Assembly (NCBI RefSeq): GCF_007827045.1 | Contig: NZ_RPFW01000005.1 | Span: forward strand, 577,835-641,834 | DNA: 64,000 nt | Reading direction: 5' to 3' | Source: Trebonia kvetii | Lineage (GTDB): Bacteria; Actinomycetota; Actinomycetes; Streptosporangiales; Streptosporangiaceae | Part shown: one piece after another, positions 27,718 through 36,461 of the stretch | How positions within the stretch are numbered: position 1 is the first letter of the stretch | Layout of the letters: the number at the start of each line of letters is the position of its first letter | The notes under the pieces: generated by a model | Database searches by the model: none | What the model was told of the DNA's origin: nothing | What the model saw: the letters and a program-made list of their open reading frames with translations, nothing else | Position numbers and translations under genes: made by a program

Positions 27718-29151
27718 ATGGATCAGGTCACCACATCACCTGCCGAAGACGCTGAGCTCAGCAAATTCGGCTACCGCCAGCAGTTCACCCGCTCGCTGCA
27801 CCATTTCGAGTCCTTCGCGGTGGCGTTCTCGTTCATCTCGATCACCACCGGCATCTTCACCACCTATGCCTTCGCCCTCACGGTCGGCGGCACCCGGTCC
27901 GTCTGGACCTGGCTGATCGTCGTCGTCGGCCAGGCGCTCGTCGCGATGCTCTACGGCGCGCTGTCGTCGCGCATCCCGCTGTCCGGGTTCTCCTACCAGT
28001 GGGCGTCGCGGCTGGCCAGCCCGCACGTGGGCTGGTGGTTCGGCTGGACCTCGTTCGCCTTCCTGACCATCGTCACGGTCTCCGTCGACTACGGCCTGAT
28101 CCAGGTCGCGTTCCAGCCGCTGATCGGCGAGACGTACACCCCGACAAGCGCGGCGCTCGAGACCCTCGTCGTGCTGGCTATCCAGGCCGCGCTGATCATC
28201 ACCTCGACGCGGGTCACCACCCGGGTAAACAACACCGCGGTGGCCACCGAGATCGTCGGCATCGTCGGCCTGACCGTCGCGCTGGTCATCGTCGCCGCCG
28301 TCCGCGGTCTTGGCCACTGGTCGAACCTGACGAGCACCGGGCCGGTGCCCGCCGTCGGGTATTACGCCTGGCTCGGGCCGTTCATGCTGGCCACGCTGCT
28401 CGGCGCGTACACGATCGTCGGCTTCGAGTCGGCGAGCAACCTGGCCGAGGAGACCCACGAGCCGCACAAGGTCATCCCCAGGGCGATGGTCCGCGCCGTC
28501 CTGCTGTCCGGCGCCGTCGGGTTCGTCTTCCTGCTGGTTCTCGCGTTCGCCACCGACAAGGGCGCCTACTCGAGTTCGGCCCCCGTGGCCTTCATCGTCG
28601 GCGCCGTGCTCGGCACCGTGATGCAGAAGATCTTCCTGATCTTCGTCGTCGTCTCGATCTTCGCCTGCGGCCTGGTCATCATGGTGACCAACGGCCGGCT
28701 GATCTTCTCCATGGCCCGCGACCGGCGGCTGCCCGGCCACCAGTTCCTCAACCAGGTGCCGCGACCGGAAGGCGGGCCGTCCTGGGCCACCGTCCTGGCC
28801 GCGACGCTCGGCGGCATCATCGTGCTCGTCCTGCTCGCCAACACCAACGCGCTGTTCACCCTCTTCACCGCCTCCACGATCATGCCCGCGCTGCTGTATG
28901 CCGGGACGACGCTGCTCTACATCGCCACCAGGCGCGGGCACGGCATTTACGGCCGGTGGGAGTGGCCGGTCATCGCCGGGGCCGTCATCTGGCTCGCCTA
29001 CGAGCTGATCGTCTTGATCGGTCCCGGCGCGTTCCGCGACGCGCAGTACTACGTGGCCGGCGCGCTCGGCCTTGGCCTGGTGTTCTACATCGTCCAGCTG
29101 GTGACCGAGCCAGCCGCGATGCGGGTGGAGCCTGGGGCCGACGCCGAATGA
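27718..29151 (+). CDS. APC superfamily amino acid/amine permease
   Basis: A 477-residue permease with 12 predicted membrane helices. The amino acid-polyamine-organocation signature is clear in helix 1 (FESFAVAFSFISITTGIFTT) and helix 6 (GFESASNLAEETHEPHKVIP). The family imports amino acids, GABA, ethanolamine or other amines by proton symport. It follows the DeoR gene by 39 bp, and its TGA overlaps the ATG of the kinase gene. A permease of this family beside a sugar-type kinase is unusual, because those kinases usually act on neutral polyols. The substrate may therefore carry an amino group. Confidence 0.88.
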   Translation: MDQVTTSPAEDAELSKFGYRQQFTRSLHHFESFAVAFSFISITTGIFTTYAFALTVGGTRSVWTWLIVVVGQALVAMLYGALSSRIPLSGFSYQWASRLASPHVGWWFGWTSFAFLTIVTVSVDYGLIQVAFQPLIGETYTPTSAALETLVVLAIQAALIITSTRVTTRVNNTAVATEIVGIVGLTVALVIVAAVRGLGHWSNLTSTGPVPAVGYYAWLGPFMLATLLGAYTIVGFESASNLAEETHEPHKVIPRAMVRAVLLSGAVGFVFLLVLAFATDKGAYSSSAPVAFIVGAVLGTVMQKIFLIFVVVSIFACGLVIMVTNGRLIFSMARDRRLPGHQFLNQVPRPEGGPSWATVLAATLGGIIVLVLLANTNALFTLFTASTIMPALLYAGTTLLYIATRRGHGIYGRWEWPVIAGAVIWLAYELIVLIGPGAFRDAQYYVAGALGLGLVFYIVQLVTEPAAMRVEPGADAE

Positions 29152-30569
29152 ACATCCTCGCCATCGATCAGGGCACGTCGGCGACGAAGGCCCTGCTTGT
29201 TGGCCCGGGCAACGAGATTCTCGGCCGGGCGGAAGTCCCGGTGACCACCACGGCCGCCGGCGGCGACGGCGTGGAGGCCGACCCGGAAGAACTGTGGAGT
29301 TCCGTGGTGAGCGCGGGCGAGCGGGCCCTGGCCGCCGCCCGCGCCGCTGGTCATGTTCCCGTGCACGCCGTCGCGCTCGCCAACCAGGGCGAGACGGTCC
29401 TCGCCTGGGACAAGGCCAGCGGCAGGCCGCTGAGCAGGGCGATCGTCTGGCAGGACCGTCGCTCGGTGGGCATCTGCGAACGCCTTAGCGACCAGGCCGA
29501 CGATCTCAGGCAAGTCACCGGCCTGCCGCTCGACCCGTATTTCGCCGCGCCGAAGATGACGTGGCTGCGCGAGAACGTCACCGACCTTGGCGTGATCACC
29601 ACCACCGACACCTGGCTGCTGCACCGTCTCGGCGCGCAGTACGTGACCGACGCGTCTACCGCCTCCCGCACGATGCTGCTCGACCTGGACGCGGCCCGCT
29701 GGTCGGAGCGGGCGTGCGACGCGTTCGGCATCGACGCGGCGACGCTGCCGCGCGTCGCGGACTGCGCCGGGGTCGTCGGCGAGACCACGGTGTTCGGCGG
29801 TCGCCCGCTGCCGGTCGCCGGGATCGCGGTGGACCAGCAGGCCGCGCTGTACGCGCACGGCTGCGTCCGCACGGGCGACGCCAAGTGCACCTACGGAACC
29901 GGTGCGTTCCTGCTGGTCACCACGGGGGAGAAGGCGCCCAGGTCCACCGCGGGGCTGTCCGCCTCCGTCGCCTGGCGGCTGGCTGGCAAGACCGCGTACT
30001 GCCTCGACGGCCAGGTGTACACGGCGGGATCGGCGCTGCGCTGGCTGACCGAGATCGGGGTGCTGCCAGCGCCCGCCGACCTCGACGCCGTGGCGGGCAC
30101 GGTGCCCGATTCCGGCGGCGTCACGTTCGTGCCCGCGCTGGCCGGCCTCGGCGCGCCGCACTGGGCGCCGCACGCCAAGGGCCAGCTCGCGGGGCTCACC
30201 ATGGCGACGGCCAAGGGGCACATCGCGCGCGCCGTTGTCGAGGGCATCGCCGCCTCGGTCGCGGTGCTGGCCGGCGCGGTCGCGGCCGATCTCGGCGACC
30301 CGCTGACCGCGCTGCGCGTCGACGGCGGCCTGACCAGGTCGCGCGTGCTGCTCCAGGCGCAGGCCGACCTGCTCGGCGTCCCGGTCCTGGCCAGCCGGAC
30401 CCCGGACGCGACCGCGCTCGGCGTCGCCGCGCTCGCGCGCCTCGGCCAGGGCGAGACGGGGTCACCGTCGGCTGAGGTCGAGCTCACGGTGCGGCCCGTC
30501 ATGTCCCGTGATGAGGCGGCCGAACGGTTGTCGCGTTACTCTCATGCGCTAACCTCCACGCTGTCATGA
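29148..30569 (+). CDS. FGGY family carbohydrate kinase (glycerol kinase-like)
   Basis: A 473-residue cytoplasmic ATP-dependent kinase. The two actin-like domains begin with MNILAIDQGTSATKALLVGP and carry VALANQGETVLAWDKASGRP, the FGGY-type AIVWQDRRS, the phosphate loop KCTYGTGAFLLVTT and the adenosine motif LRVDGGLTRSRVLLQAQADL. The start ATG overlaps the permease stop (ATGA, 29148-29151). Glycerol kinases have a similar layout, but the adenosine motif here is VDGGLTRS, not the GlpK form. Its product probably feeds the two flavoproteins downstream. Substrate unknown. Confidence 0.9.
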   Translation: MNILAIDQGTSATKALLVGPGNEILGRAEVPVTTTAAGGDGVEADPEELWSSVVSAGERALAAARAAGHVPVHAVALANQGETVLAWDKASGRPLSRAIVWQDRRSVGICERLSDQADDLRQVTGLPLDPYFAAPKMTWLRENVTDLGVITTTDTWLLHRLGAQYVTDASTASRTMLLDLDAARWSERACDAFGIDAATLPRVADCAGVVGETTVFGGRPLPVAGIAVDQQAALYAHGCVRTGDAKCTYGTGAFLLVTTGEKAPRSTAGLSASVAWRLAGKTAYCLDGQVYTAGSALRWLTEIGVLPAPADLDAVAGTVPDSGGVTFVPALAGLGAPHWAPHAKGQLAGLTMATAKGHIARAVVEGIAASVAVLAGAVAADLGDPLTALRVDGGLTRSRVLLQAQADLLGVPVLASRTPDATALGVAALARLGQGETGSPSAEVELTVRPVMSRDEAAERLSRYSHALTSTLS

Positions 30570-30602
30570 GCGAGCTTGCGAGCGAATCGGTAAGTACAGT
30601 GC

Positions 30603-30618
30603 GTCCGCGAATGCGGAC
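30603..30618 (+). promoter_or_regulatory. Short hairpin between kinase and flavoprotein genes
   Basis: GTCCGC (30603-30608) and GCGGAC (30613-30618) pair around GAAT in the only sizeable gap (73 bp) of the operon. The same gap has a GAGCGAGCTTGCGAGCG stretch like interspersed short repeats of high-GC actinobacteria. It may tune expression of the last two genes. Confidence 0.4.
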
Positions 30619-30642
30619 TCCGAGCGCCAGCGAGGTGTCCTC

Positions 30643-32055
30643 ATGAGCTGGGACGTCGCGATCATCGGCGGCGGCGTGGTCGGCACCGCCATCGCCAGGG
30701 AACTGGCCGGCTACCAGGTGCGCTGCGTCCTTTTCGAGGCCGACGGCGACGTCGGCAACGGCACGTCCAAGGCCAACACGGCGATCCTGCACACCGGCTT
30801 CGACGCCACGCCGGGAACGCTGGAAAGCCGCCTGGTGGCCCGGGGTTCCGCCCTGCTGCGCGAGTACGCGGAGCGGGCCGGGATCGCCATCGAGCGGACC
30901 GGGGCGCTGCTCGTCGCCTGGTCGCAGGAGCAGGCGGCCAGCCTGGACGCGATCGCGGCGAAGTCGGGGGAGAACGGGTACACACGAACCCGTTCGGTAT
31001 CTGCTTCCGAGGTCTACCAGCGGGAACCGAACCTCGGACCCGGTGCGGCGGGCGGCCTGTGGATCCCCGACGAATGGATCATCGACCCGTGGTCGGTCCC
31101 GCTCGCGTACGCGACAGAGGCGGTGCGCGCGGGCGTGGACCTGCGGCTCGGGACGCGGGTCACCGGGGTGTCGGCGCAGCCCGGCGATGACGGGTTCGAG
31201 CTGGCGCTTGATCCCGGCCGGGAGCCGGTCCGCTGCCGGTTCGCGGTCAACGCGGCGGGCCTGGCGAGCGACGAGGTGGACCGGATGTTCGGCGGCGGCG
31301 GCTTCACGATCAGGCCGCGCAAGGGTGAGCTGATCGTCTACGACAAGCTGGCGCGGCCGCTGCTGTCGTCGATCATCTTGCCGGTGCCCACCAAGCGGAC
31401 CAAGGGCGTCGTGGTCGCCCCGACGGTGTTCGGCAACGTGCTGCTCGGGCCGACCGCGGAAGACGTCACGGACCGCGCGGACCGCTCGACGAGCGCCGCC
31501 GGGCTGTCCGCGCTGCTCGCCGACGGGCGGCGGATCCTGCCAGGGCTGGAGCAGGAGGAGGTGACCGCCACGTACGCGGGGCTGCGCGCCGCGACCGAGC
31601 ACTCCGACTATCAGCTTGCCGCCTTCGGCCGGTACGTGCGCGTCGCCGGGATCAGGTCGACCGGGCTCACCGCCTCGCTCGGCATCGCCGAGCACGTCGC
31701 GGGCCTGCTGGGCGAGGCGGGGCTGCCGCTGAAGCCACGGGCCAGCGTTAGCCAGCGGGAGGGGGTTCAGTCGCCGCCGCGCATGCCCTACCTGGGGGAG
31801 GCCGGCACCCGGCCGTACCAGCACGCGGCGCGGATCGCCGCGGACCCAGCGTACGGCGAGATCGCCTGCCACTGCGAAAGGGTCAGCCGCGGCGAGATCC
31901 GCGACGCGCTCGCCAGTGACATCCCGCCCGGCGAACTTGACGGGCTGCGGCGGCGCACCCGGGCGATGAACGGCAGGTGCCAGGCGTTCTGGTGCGGCGC
32001 GTCGGTGTCGGCCTTGTTCGAAGCCGCCGCCGCGGGGGCGCGCGATGGACGCTGA
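30643..32055 (+). CDS. GlpA-like FAD-dependent oxidoreductase with BFD-like [2Fe-2S] domain
   Basis: A 470-residue flavoprotein of the DAO/GlpA class. The FAD-binding Rossmann motif is VAIIGGGVVGTAIARELAGY, followed by the typical TSKANTAILHTGFDATPG. Residues 405-465 form a BFD-like [2Fe-2S] module with four Cys: CHC in EIACHCERVSRGEI, then NGRC and FWC. Such proteins oxidise a hydroxyl of a phosphorylated polyol (as GlpA does with glycerol-3-phosphate) and pass electrons to a second flavoprotein or quinone. RBS AGGTG precedes ATG 30643. The end overlaps the next gene by 11 bp, so the two form one complex in all likelihood. Confidence 0.88.
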   Translation: MSWDVAIIGGGVVGTAIARELAGYQVRCVLFEADGDVGNGTSKANTAILHTGFDATPGTLESRLVARGSALLREYAERAGIAIERTGALLVAWSQEQAASLDAIAAKSGENGYTRTRSVSASEVYQREPNLGPGAAGGLWIPDEWIIDPWSVPLAYATEAVRAGVDLRLGTRVTGVSAQPGDDGFELALDPGREPVRCRFAVNAAGLASDEVDRMFGGGGFTIRPRKGELIVYDKLARPLLSSIILPVPTKRTKGVVVAPTVFGNVLLGPTAEDVTDRADRSTSAAGLSALLADGRRILPGLEQEEVTATYAGLRAATEHSDYQLAAFGRYVRVAGIRSTGLTASLGIAEHVAGLLGEAGLPLKPRASVSQREGVQSPPRMPYLGEAGTRPYQHAARIAADPAYGEIACHCERVSRGEIRDALASDIPPGELDGLRRRTRAMNGRCQAFWCGASVSALFEAAAAGARDGR

Positions 32056-33313
32056 CGTCCTCATCGTCGGTGCGGGTCCAGCCGGGCTCGCGGCCGCAGC
32101 GGAACTGCGCCGCCGCGGCGTGCGCCGCGTCGTGGTCGCCGACCGGGAGGCGGCGCCAGGCGGCATCCCGAGGCACAGCAAGCACACCGGCTACGGCCTG
32201 CGCGACCTGCACCGGGTGCTGTCGGGACCGGCCTACGCGCGGGCACTGACGGACGCGGCGGCCCGCGCGGGCGCGCAGCTGCGCGCCGGGTGCACCGTCA
32301 CCGACCTGCGGGCCGGCGGTGGCGGCCCGTCGGCCACGGTGACCAGCGCCGCGGGCATCGAGGAGGTACAGGCCGGCGCGGTGCTACTCGCCACCGGATG
32401 CCGGGAACGGCCGCGCGCCGCCCGGCTAGTGCCAGGCGACCGGCCGTCGGGCGTGCTCACCACCGGCGAGCTGCAGCAGCGCGTCTACCTGGCGGGGGAG
32501 CGGCTCGCGGGCCGCGCGCTCGTCGTGGGCGCGGAGCACGTGAGCTTCTCAGCGGCGGTGACGCTCGCCCACGCGGGCGCCCGGGTGCTTGCCCTCGTCA
32601 CCGACCAGCCGCGGCACCAGAGCTACGCCGCCTTCAAGCTGGGCGCCGCGTTGCGCTGGCGCGTCCCCGTCTGGACGTCGACCGCGGTGACCCGGGTGAC
32701 CGGCGCGAACGGCCGGCTGGCCGCGGTGGAGGTCTCCGGAGTCGATGGCGGGCCCTCCCGGGTGATCGCCTGCGACTGGCTCGTCTTCACCGGCGACTGG
32801 ATTCCCGACCACGTGCTCGCGCGGACCGCTTGCCTGACCCTGGATAAGGGCACCCTCGGTCCGGCGATCGATACGACCATGGCGACGTCGGCGCCGGGCG
32901 TGTTCGCGGCGGGCAACCTCGTGCACGCCGCGGAGACCGCCGACGTGGCGGCGCTGTCCGGCCGGCACGCCGCGCGGCAGATCACGTTGTATCTGGCCGC
33001 GGCTGGCCGTCCGGTGCCGTCATCGGTCCCGGTCGTGGCCGAGACGCCGCTGCGCTGGATCTCGCCGAACGCCATCGACCCCGGCGTGCTGCCGCCACTC
33101 GGCCGGTTCGCGATCCGCCCGGCCGAGTACCGCGAGCGGGCCAGGCTTGAGGCATGGCAAGACGGCACGCTGCTCGCCAGGTCACGCCCGCTGCGCCTGA
33201 TCCCCGGCCGTCCCGTCCACCTGCGCGCCGCGTGGGTGACCAGCGTCGACCCGGCCGGCGGCCCGGTCCGGGTCGGCGCTGCTCATTCATCCTCCTCGGG
33301 CGGAGCTATATAG
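32045..33313 (+). CDS. GlpB/HcnB-like NAD(P)/FAD-dependent oxidoreductase subunit
   Basis: A 422-residue flavoprotein with two dinucleotide folds: FAD site ADVLIVGAGPAGLAAAAELR and a second site near GRALVVGAEHVSFSAAVTLA, with the joining motifs AVLLATGCRERPR and APGVFAAGNLVHAAETADVA. Its start lies inside the preceding gene. This pairing of a BFD-containing GlpA-like protein with a pyridine-nucleotide-type flavoprotein is seen in GlpAB, hydrogen cyanide synthase and amino acid or opine dehydrogenases. I infer the second half of an electron-transferring dehydrogenase. About 100 C-terminal residues after ITLYLAAAGRPV form a separate all-beta domain. Confidence 0.85.
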   Translation: MDADVLIVGAGPAGLAAAAELRRRGVRRVVVADREAAPGGIPRHSKHTGYGLRDLHRVLSGPAYARALTDAAARAGAQLRAGCTVTDLRAGGGGPSATVTSAAGIEEVQAGAVLLATGCRERPRAARLVPGDRPSGVLTTGELQQRVYLAGERLAGRALVVGAEHVSFSAAVTLAHAGARVLALVTDQPRHQSYAAFKLGAALRWRVPVWTSTAVTRVTGANGRLAAVEVSGVDGGPSRVIACDWLVFTGDWIPDHVLARTACLTLDKGTLGPAIDTTMATSAPGVFAAGNLVHAAETADVAALSGRHAARQITLYLAAAGRPVPSSVPVVAETPLRWISPNAIDPGVLPPLGRFAIRPAEYRERARLEAWQDGTLLARSRPLRLIPGRPVHLRAAWVTSVDPAGGPVRVGAAHSSSSGGAI

Positions 33314-33722
33314 GCGGCGAGCCACAGGTTGGCCGGATGGATCGGCTCGTCGTACGTCCTGCGGAACAGTTCCGTGCGCAGGTCTTTCAGCCAGTTGGAG
33401 TTGAGGTGCCGCCGGGGTCCAGTCCTGCCTGCGTCATCGGGGCCGCTTCGCTTGGCCGGTAGACGACCTCGGCGCCCTGCATCGCCAGCGCGCGCACGGC
33501 CTCGGGGTATTCGCCGTCGCTGCAGCAGATCGTGCCGATGTTGCCGATGTCCGGCGTGCGCAGCACCGGGTAGAACGCGTCGAGCCCGTCGCCGAACAGT
33601 TCCACCCAGCGGTCGTACACATCGTGCGGTGTGCACGACCGCTCCCGGCACCAGACGTGATTCTTGGCGGCCCGATGGACCACCTCGCCCTGCGGGGAAA
33701 TGACGAACAGCGGATCGCGAGG
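33283..33722 (-). pseudogene. Nitrilase/amidase superfamily remnant
   Basis: A carbon-nitrogen hydrolase remnant. The readable core RDPLFVISPQGEVVHRAAKN then DVYDRWVELFGDGLDAFYPV and IGNIGTICCSDGEYPEAVRA contains the catalytic Lys and Cys regions. An in-frame stop lies just upstream, so about 110 N-terminal residues are gone. After MTQAGLDPGG the frame shifts and the C-terminal block NWLKDLRTELFRRTYDEPIH follows at once, so roughly 70-90 residues between are also missing. It converges on the flavoprotein gene and overlaps its last 31 bp. Non-functional. Confidence 0.72.
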
Positions 33723-33897
33723 TACGGTGCAATCGGCTTACGCGCCGGTGACTTGGCGCTTGTCTTCTTGCTCGGCATGATGGTGTGCTCTCCGGTCTAG
33801 ACGTGAGAGTCGGCTGCGATTTCCTGCTGCTCGTTCGTGTCTACCGCGCGCGACACCCCCGCGAAAGACACGGGCCGGGATTCCCCTGGGCCTGGCG

Positions 33898-34983
33898 CTA
33901 GCGGTCGTCGTCTCCTGGGACGTTTGCTCCCTCGGCGTGCTGCTCAGGGGCACCCTTGATCGCGATCGCCGCGCGGGAATCGAGAGCCGCGTCGAACAGC
34001 TCGGCCACCGACTTGCGGATCTCCTCGCGCAGGGCCGCCCTGTCCTGGCAGAGGTTCTCGATGTTCCGCTGGTAAAGAACGAACCTGTCCCCGAAGGAAA
34101 CGCGCGAGCGTGCCCCCGCGGCGAAGTCCCCGCCGAGCCCGCCAAACTGGGTGTCCCGATCGCCGCCCCCACGGCTGGGCCCTTCCAGATGCCACCGGCT
34201 ATCGGGGTCTACGCCCCGCTCGACCCGCGACTTGTCCGGCAGCAATGCCACGTCCGTCGGCTCGCCTGAGGAACCGCCTGTCTCGGCGTCATGAACCCTG
34301 ATCTGCGCATCAACCGCCGCCTTGAACTCAGCACCCGCCATCCGGTAGGGCACCACCCAGATGCCCGAACCGGAGGGCAGCGCGGCCGCTCCGGCGAAGT
34401 CGGCCCGTCCCGCCTCGGGGTTGCCCGCGTCGAGCCAGACTTTGACCTGCCCGCGGAGCGCCCACGCCGGAGCGAACCGGTCGGCCAGTTTCAGAAGGTC
34501 ATCGAGGCGCTCACCCGCCTCCTCGAACCGGCCCTGACGGTACAGCGCGACCGCGAGGCGCCACAGCGCCTGGGCAGAGGCCGGATCAGCGTCAGCCGCT
34601 GCCTGGGCGGCCAACCGTGCGTCCTCGAAATGCCCCAGCCACCACAGCGCCTCCGAGGCGAGCACGAGCGCCGCGATCCGGACCGCGGGCACCGGATCCC
34701 CCAGGTGGCGATGTGCCACCCAGAGGGCCCCGAGCGGATGGTCGCGGCAGCTGCGCATGTGCTCCCGCAGCGTCTCCAGAGCATCGTCGGCCGATTCCCG
34801 GCCGTCACGGCGGTGTTCGGCGGGAACAAGGTTGAGCCACCGTGCCGCGGCGTCTCGCAGCGGCTCGCCTGGCTCGAAGTCGGGCGCCTTGTGGTTCGCC
34901 ACATAGCCGGGGCCGGAGTGATGCGAAGGCCGCGGCGCTGGAACAACGGAGGATGCCAGATCATCTCCAGGCACAGGGCACAT
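33898..34983 (-). CDS. TPR-repeat protein with degenerate zincin-like C-terminal domain
   Basis: A 361-residue soluble protein. Residues 85-190 form TPR-like helix pairs (ALWWLGHFEDARLAAQAAAD, ALWRLAVALYRQGRFEEAGE). The last 70 residues read RFVLYQRNIENLCQDRAALR then EEIRKSVAELFDAALDS. In zincin-like actinobacterial metallopeptidases the same block reads LYxRNLE...EIRxTVxHEIGHHFG. Here the HExxH site is replaced by AELFD, so zinc binding and catalysis must be lost. I infer a pseudo-protease used for binding. ATG 34983 follows AAGGAA. It is a single gene with no clear partner. Confidence 0.6.
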   Translation of the reverse strand: MCPVPGDDLASSVVPAPRPSHHSGPGYVANHKAPDFEPGEPLRDAAARWLNLVPAEHRRDGRESADDALETLREHMRSCRDHPLGALWVAHRHLGDPVPAVRIAALVLASEALWWLGHFEDARLAAQAAADADPASAQALWRLAVALYRQGRFEEAGERLDDLLKLADRFAPAWALRGQVKVWLDAGNPEAGRADFAGAAALPSGSGIWVVPYRMAGAEFKAAVDAQIRVHDAETGGSSGEPTDVALLPDKSRVERGVDPDSRWHLEGPSRGGGDRDTQFGGLGGDFAAGARSRVSFGDRFVLYQRNIENLCQDRAALREEIRKSVAELFDAALDSRAAIAIKGAPEQHAEGANVPGDDDR

Positions 34984-35055
34984 GATCGTTTCCTTGCCTC
35001 GGGCCGCGCCCGCTAGTAAGGGGCAAGACGTCCGTCCACTTTAACTAGTGGCGCT

Positions 35056-35943
35056 TCAGGTGAGATCCGCGGGCCGGGGCGGCCATTCGGGCACGACGTC
35101 GAGGTAGTCCGTCACCGGTGCCGAGAACCGCGGCGGCCGTTTCTCCAGGAAGGACTCCACGCCTTCAGCGACGTCCGGTCCCCGGCCGAGCACGGAGATC
35201 GCCCGCGAGTCCAGCCGGTGCGCATCCCACGGCGTTGGCTCGCCGAGCATTGACCACAGCAACCGCCGGGACAGGGTGACCGACACCGCCGAGGTGTTCG
35301 CCGCGATCTCATCGGCCAGCGCGCGGGCGGCGGGCATCAGCTCGGCGCCGGGCACTACCCGGGAGACGAGTCGGCCGGCCAGCGCCTCGGCGGCGTCGAA
35401 GACCCGACCGGTCGCCACCCATTCCATCGCCTGTGAGATGCCGACGATCCGCGGCAGGAACCAGCTGGACGCGGCCTCGGGGACCAGCCCGCGGCGGGCG
35501 AACACGAAGCCGAACTTCGCGGTGTCGGCGGCGATCCGGATGTCGGCAGGCAGCGTCATGGTGGCGCCGACCCCTACCGCCGGGCCGTTGACCGCCACGA
35601 TCACTGGCTTGCGGGAGGCGGCGATGCGCAGTGAGACGATACCGCCGCCGTCGCGCGGGACCCCGGCGATCGTGCCGTCGGCCTCCGCCTCGCCGCGCCC
35701 GGCGAACGTTGTCCGGCCGCCCGCCAGGTCAGCGCCCGCGCAGAAGCCGCGCCCGGCTCCGGTGAGCAGGACGACGCGGACGGCATCGTCGGCGTCGGCC
35801 AGGTCGAAGGCCGCGACAAGCTCGCGCGCCATCGTGCGGGTGAAGGCGTTGAGCCGGTCGGGCCGGTGCAGTGTCATCGTGGCCGTGCCGCCCGCTACGT
35901 CGTAGCGAATTTCGCGGAAAGCAGGCTGGCCGGTGTTGGTCAC
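35056..35943 (-). CDS. Enoyl-CoA hydratase/isomerase
   Basis: A 295-residue crotonase-fold enzyme of fatty acid or aromatic CoA breakdown. It shows MTLHRPDRLNAFTRTMAREL, the oxyanion-hole strand GAGRGFCAGADLAGG and the second oxyanion region VNGPAVGVGATMTLPADIRI, with RRGLVPEAASSWFLPRIVG matching hydratases that keep Glu at the catalytic position. The GTG start at 35943 follows GAGAGG; longer readings are Arg-rich and unsupported. It is closely related in layout to the crotonase at 62943-63761. Divergent from the DUF6640 gene. Confidence 0.9.
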   Translation of the reverse strand: MTNTGQPAFREIRYDVAGGTATMTLHRPDRLNAFTRTMARELVAAFDLADADDAVRVVLLTGAGRGFCAGADLAGGRTTFAGRGEAEADGTIAGVPRDGGGIVSLRIAASRKPVIVAVNGPAVGVGATMTLPADIRIAADTAKFGFVFARRGLVPEAASSWFLPRIVGISQAMEWVATGRVFDAAEALAGRLVSRVVPGAELMPAARALADEIAANTSAVSVTLSRRLLWSMLGEPTPWDAHRLDSRAISVLGRGPDVAEGVESFLEKRPPRFSAPVTDYLDVVPEWPPRPADLT

Positions 35944-36025
35944 GGGAGCACCTCTCGTCCGTGGACGCCGTGCCCGGGCCAGGGCCGGCGGAAACATGCA
36001 TCCATCCTGGAGAGATCCTGACTAC

Positions 36026-36457
36026 ATGACTATAAGTGCGGGCATGAGAGTTAGCCGTCTGATCCTCAGCGGCGCGGCGATCGGCACGATCATCGGTACC
36101 GGCCGGGCTGACCTTAACGCCACCCACGTCTTCAATCCGGCCTGGCCGCCACATGCCCGGTTCCACAACGCCACGGGGTGGGGAACGGTGGCCGGGTCCC
36201 AGCTCCTTGCCCTATGGCTACTATGGCGACCAGGCCAGAAAGCAACCGACGACGACGCGGCGGTTGCCACCGCCGCGCTGCTGTCGGCGATCGCATGGCT
36301 GCCGTTCTTCCCCGCCCTGGCCGTCACCGGCGCGGACGTCGAAGACGAGCCAGGCCACCTCCCCCGCGTCGCCGGGGTGCCCCTGAATCTCATCCCCGCC
36401 GCCCTAATTCCCAGCAGCTGCGCACTCGCCTTTCTCCTGCACCGCCGCGGACGATGA
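36026..36457 (+). CDS. DUF6640 family membrane protein
   Basis: A 143-residue protein with four hydrophobic segments (LILSGAAIGTIIGTG, WGTVAGSQLLALWLLW, AALLSAIAWLPFFPALAV and the C-terminal span). The conserved loop DLNATHVFNPAWPPHARFHN matches the DUF6640 family as I know it. I start at ATG 36026, with GGAGAG 11 bp upstream; ATG 36044 is the alternative. It ends 4 bp before the SDR gene, so the two are probably one transcript. Function unknown; small four-helix proteins of this kind include DoxX-like oxidoreductase partners. Confidence 0.72.
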   Translation: MTISAGMRVSRLILSGAAIGTIIGTGRADLNATHVFNPAWPPHARFHNATGWGTVAGSQLLALWLLWRPGQKATDDDAAVATAALLSAIAWLPFFPALAVTGADVEDEPGHLPRVAGVPLNLIPAALIPSSCALAFLLHRRGR

Positions 36458-36461
36458 CCCG

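Noticed and set aside
27736..28941. Minus-strand frame of 401 codons opposite the APC permease
   Set aside because: Highly charged Asp/Arg/Gly sequence, the complement of membrane helices; not a protein.
30499..32187. Minus-strand open frame of 562 codons opposite the GlpA-like gene
   Set aside because: Low-complexity Arg/Pro/Gly sequence without motifs, while the plus strand has a clear FAD enzyme.
33710..33778. Basic N-terminus MPSKKTSAKSPARK on the minus strand
   Set aside because: It looks like the start of a small basic protein, but the frame runs out of phase through the nitrilase remnant and has no further similarity.
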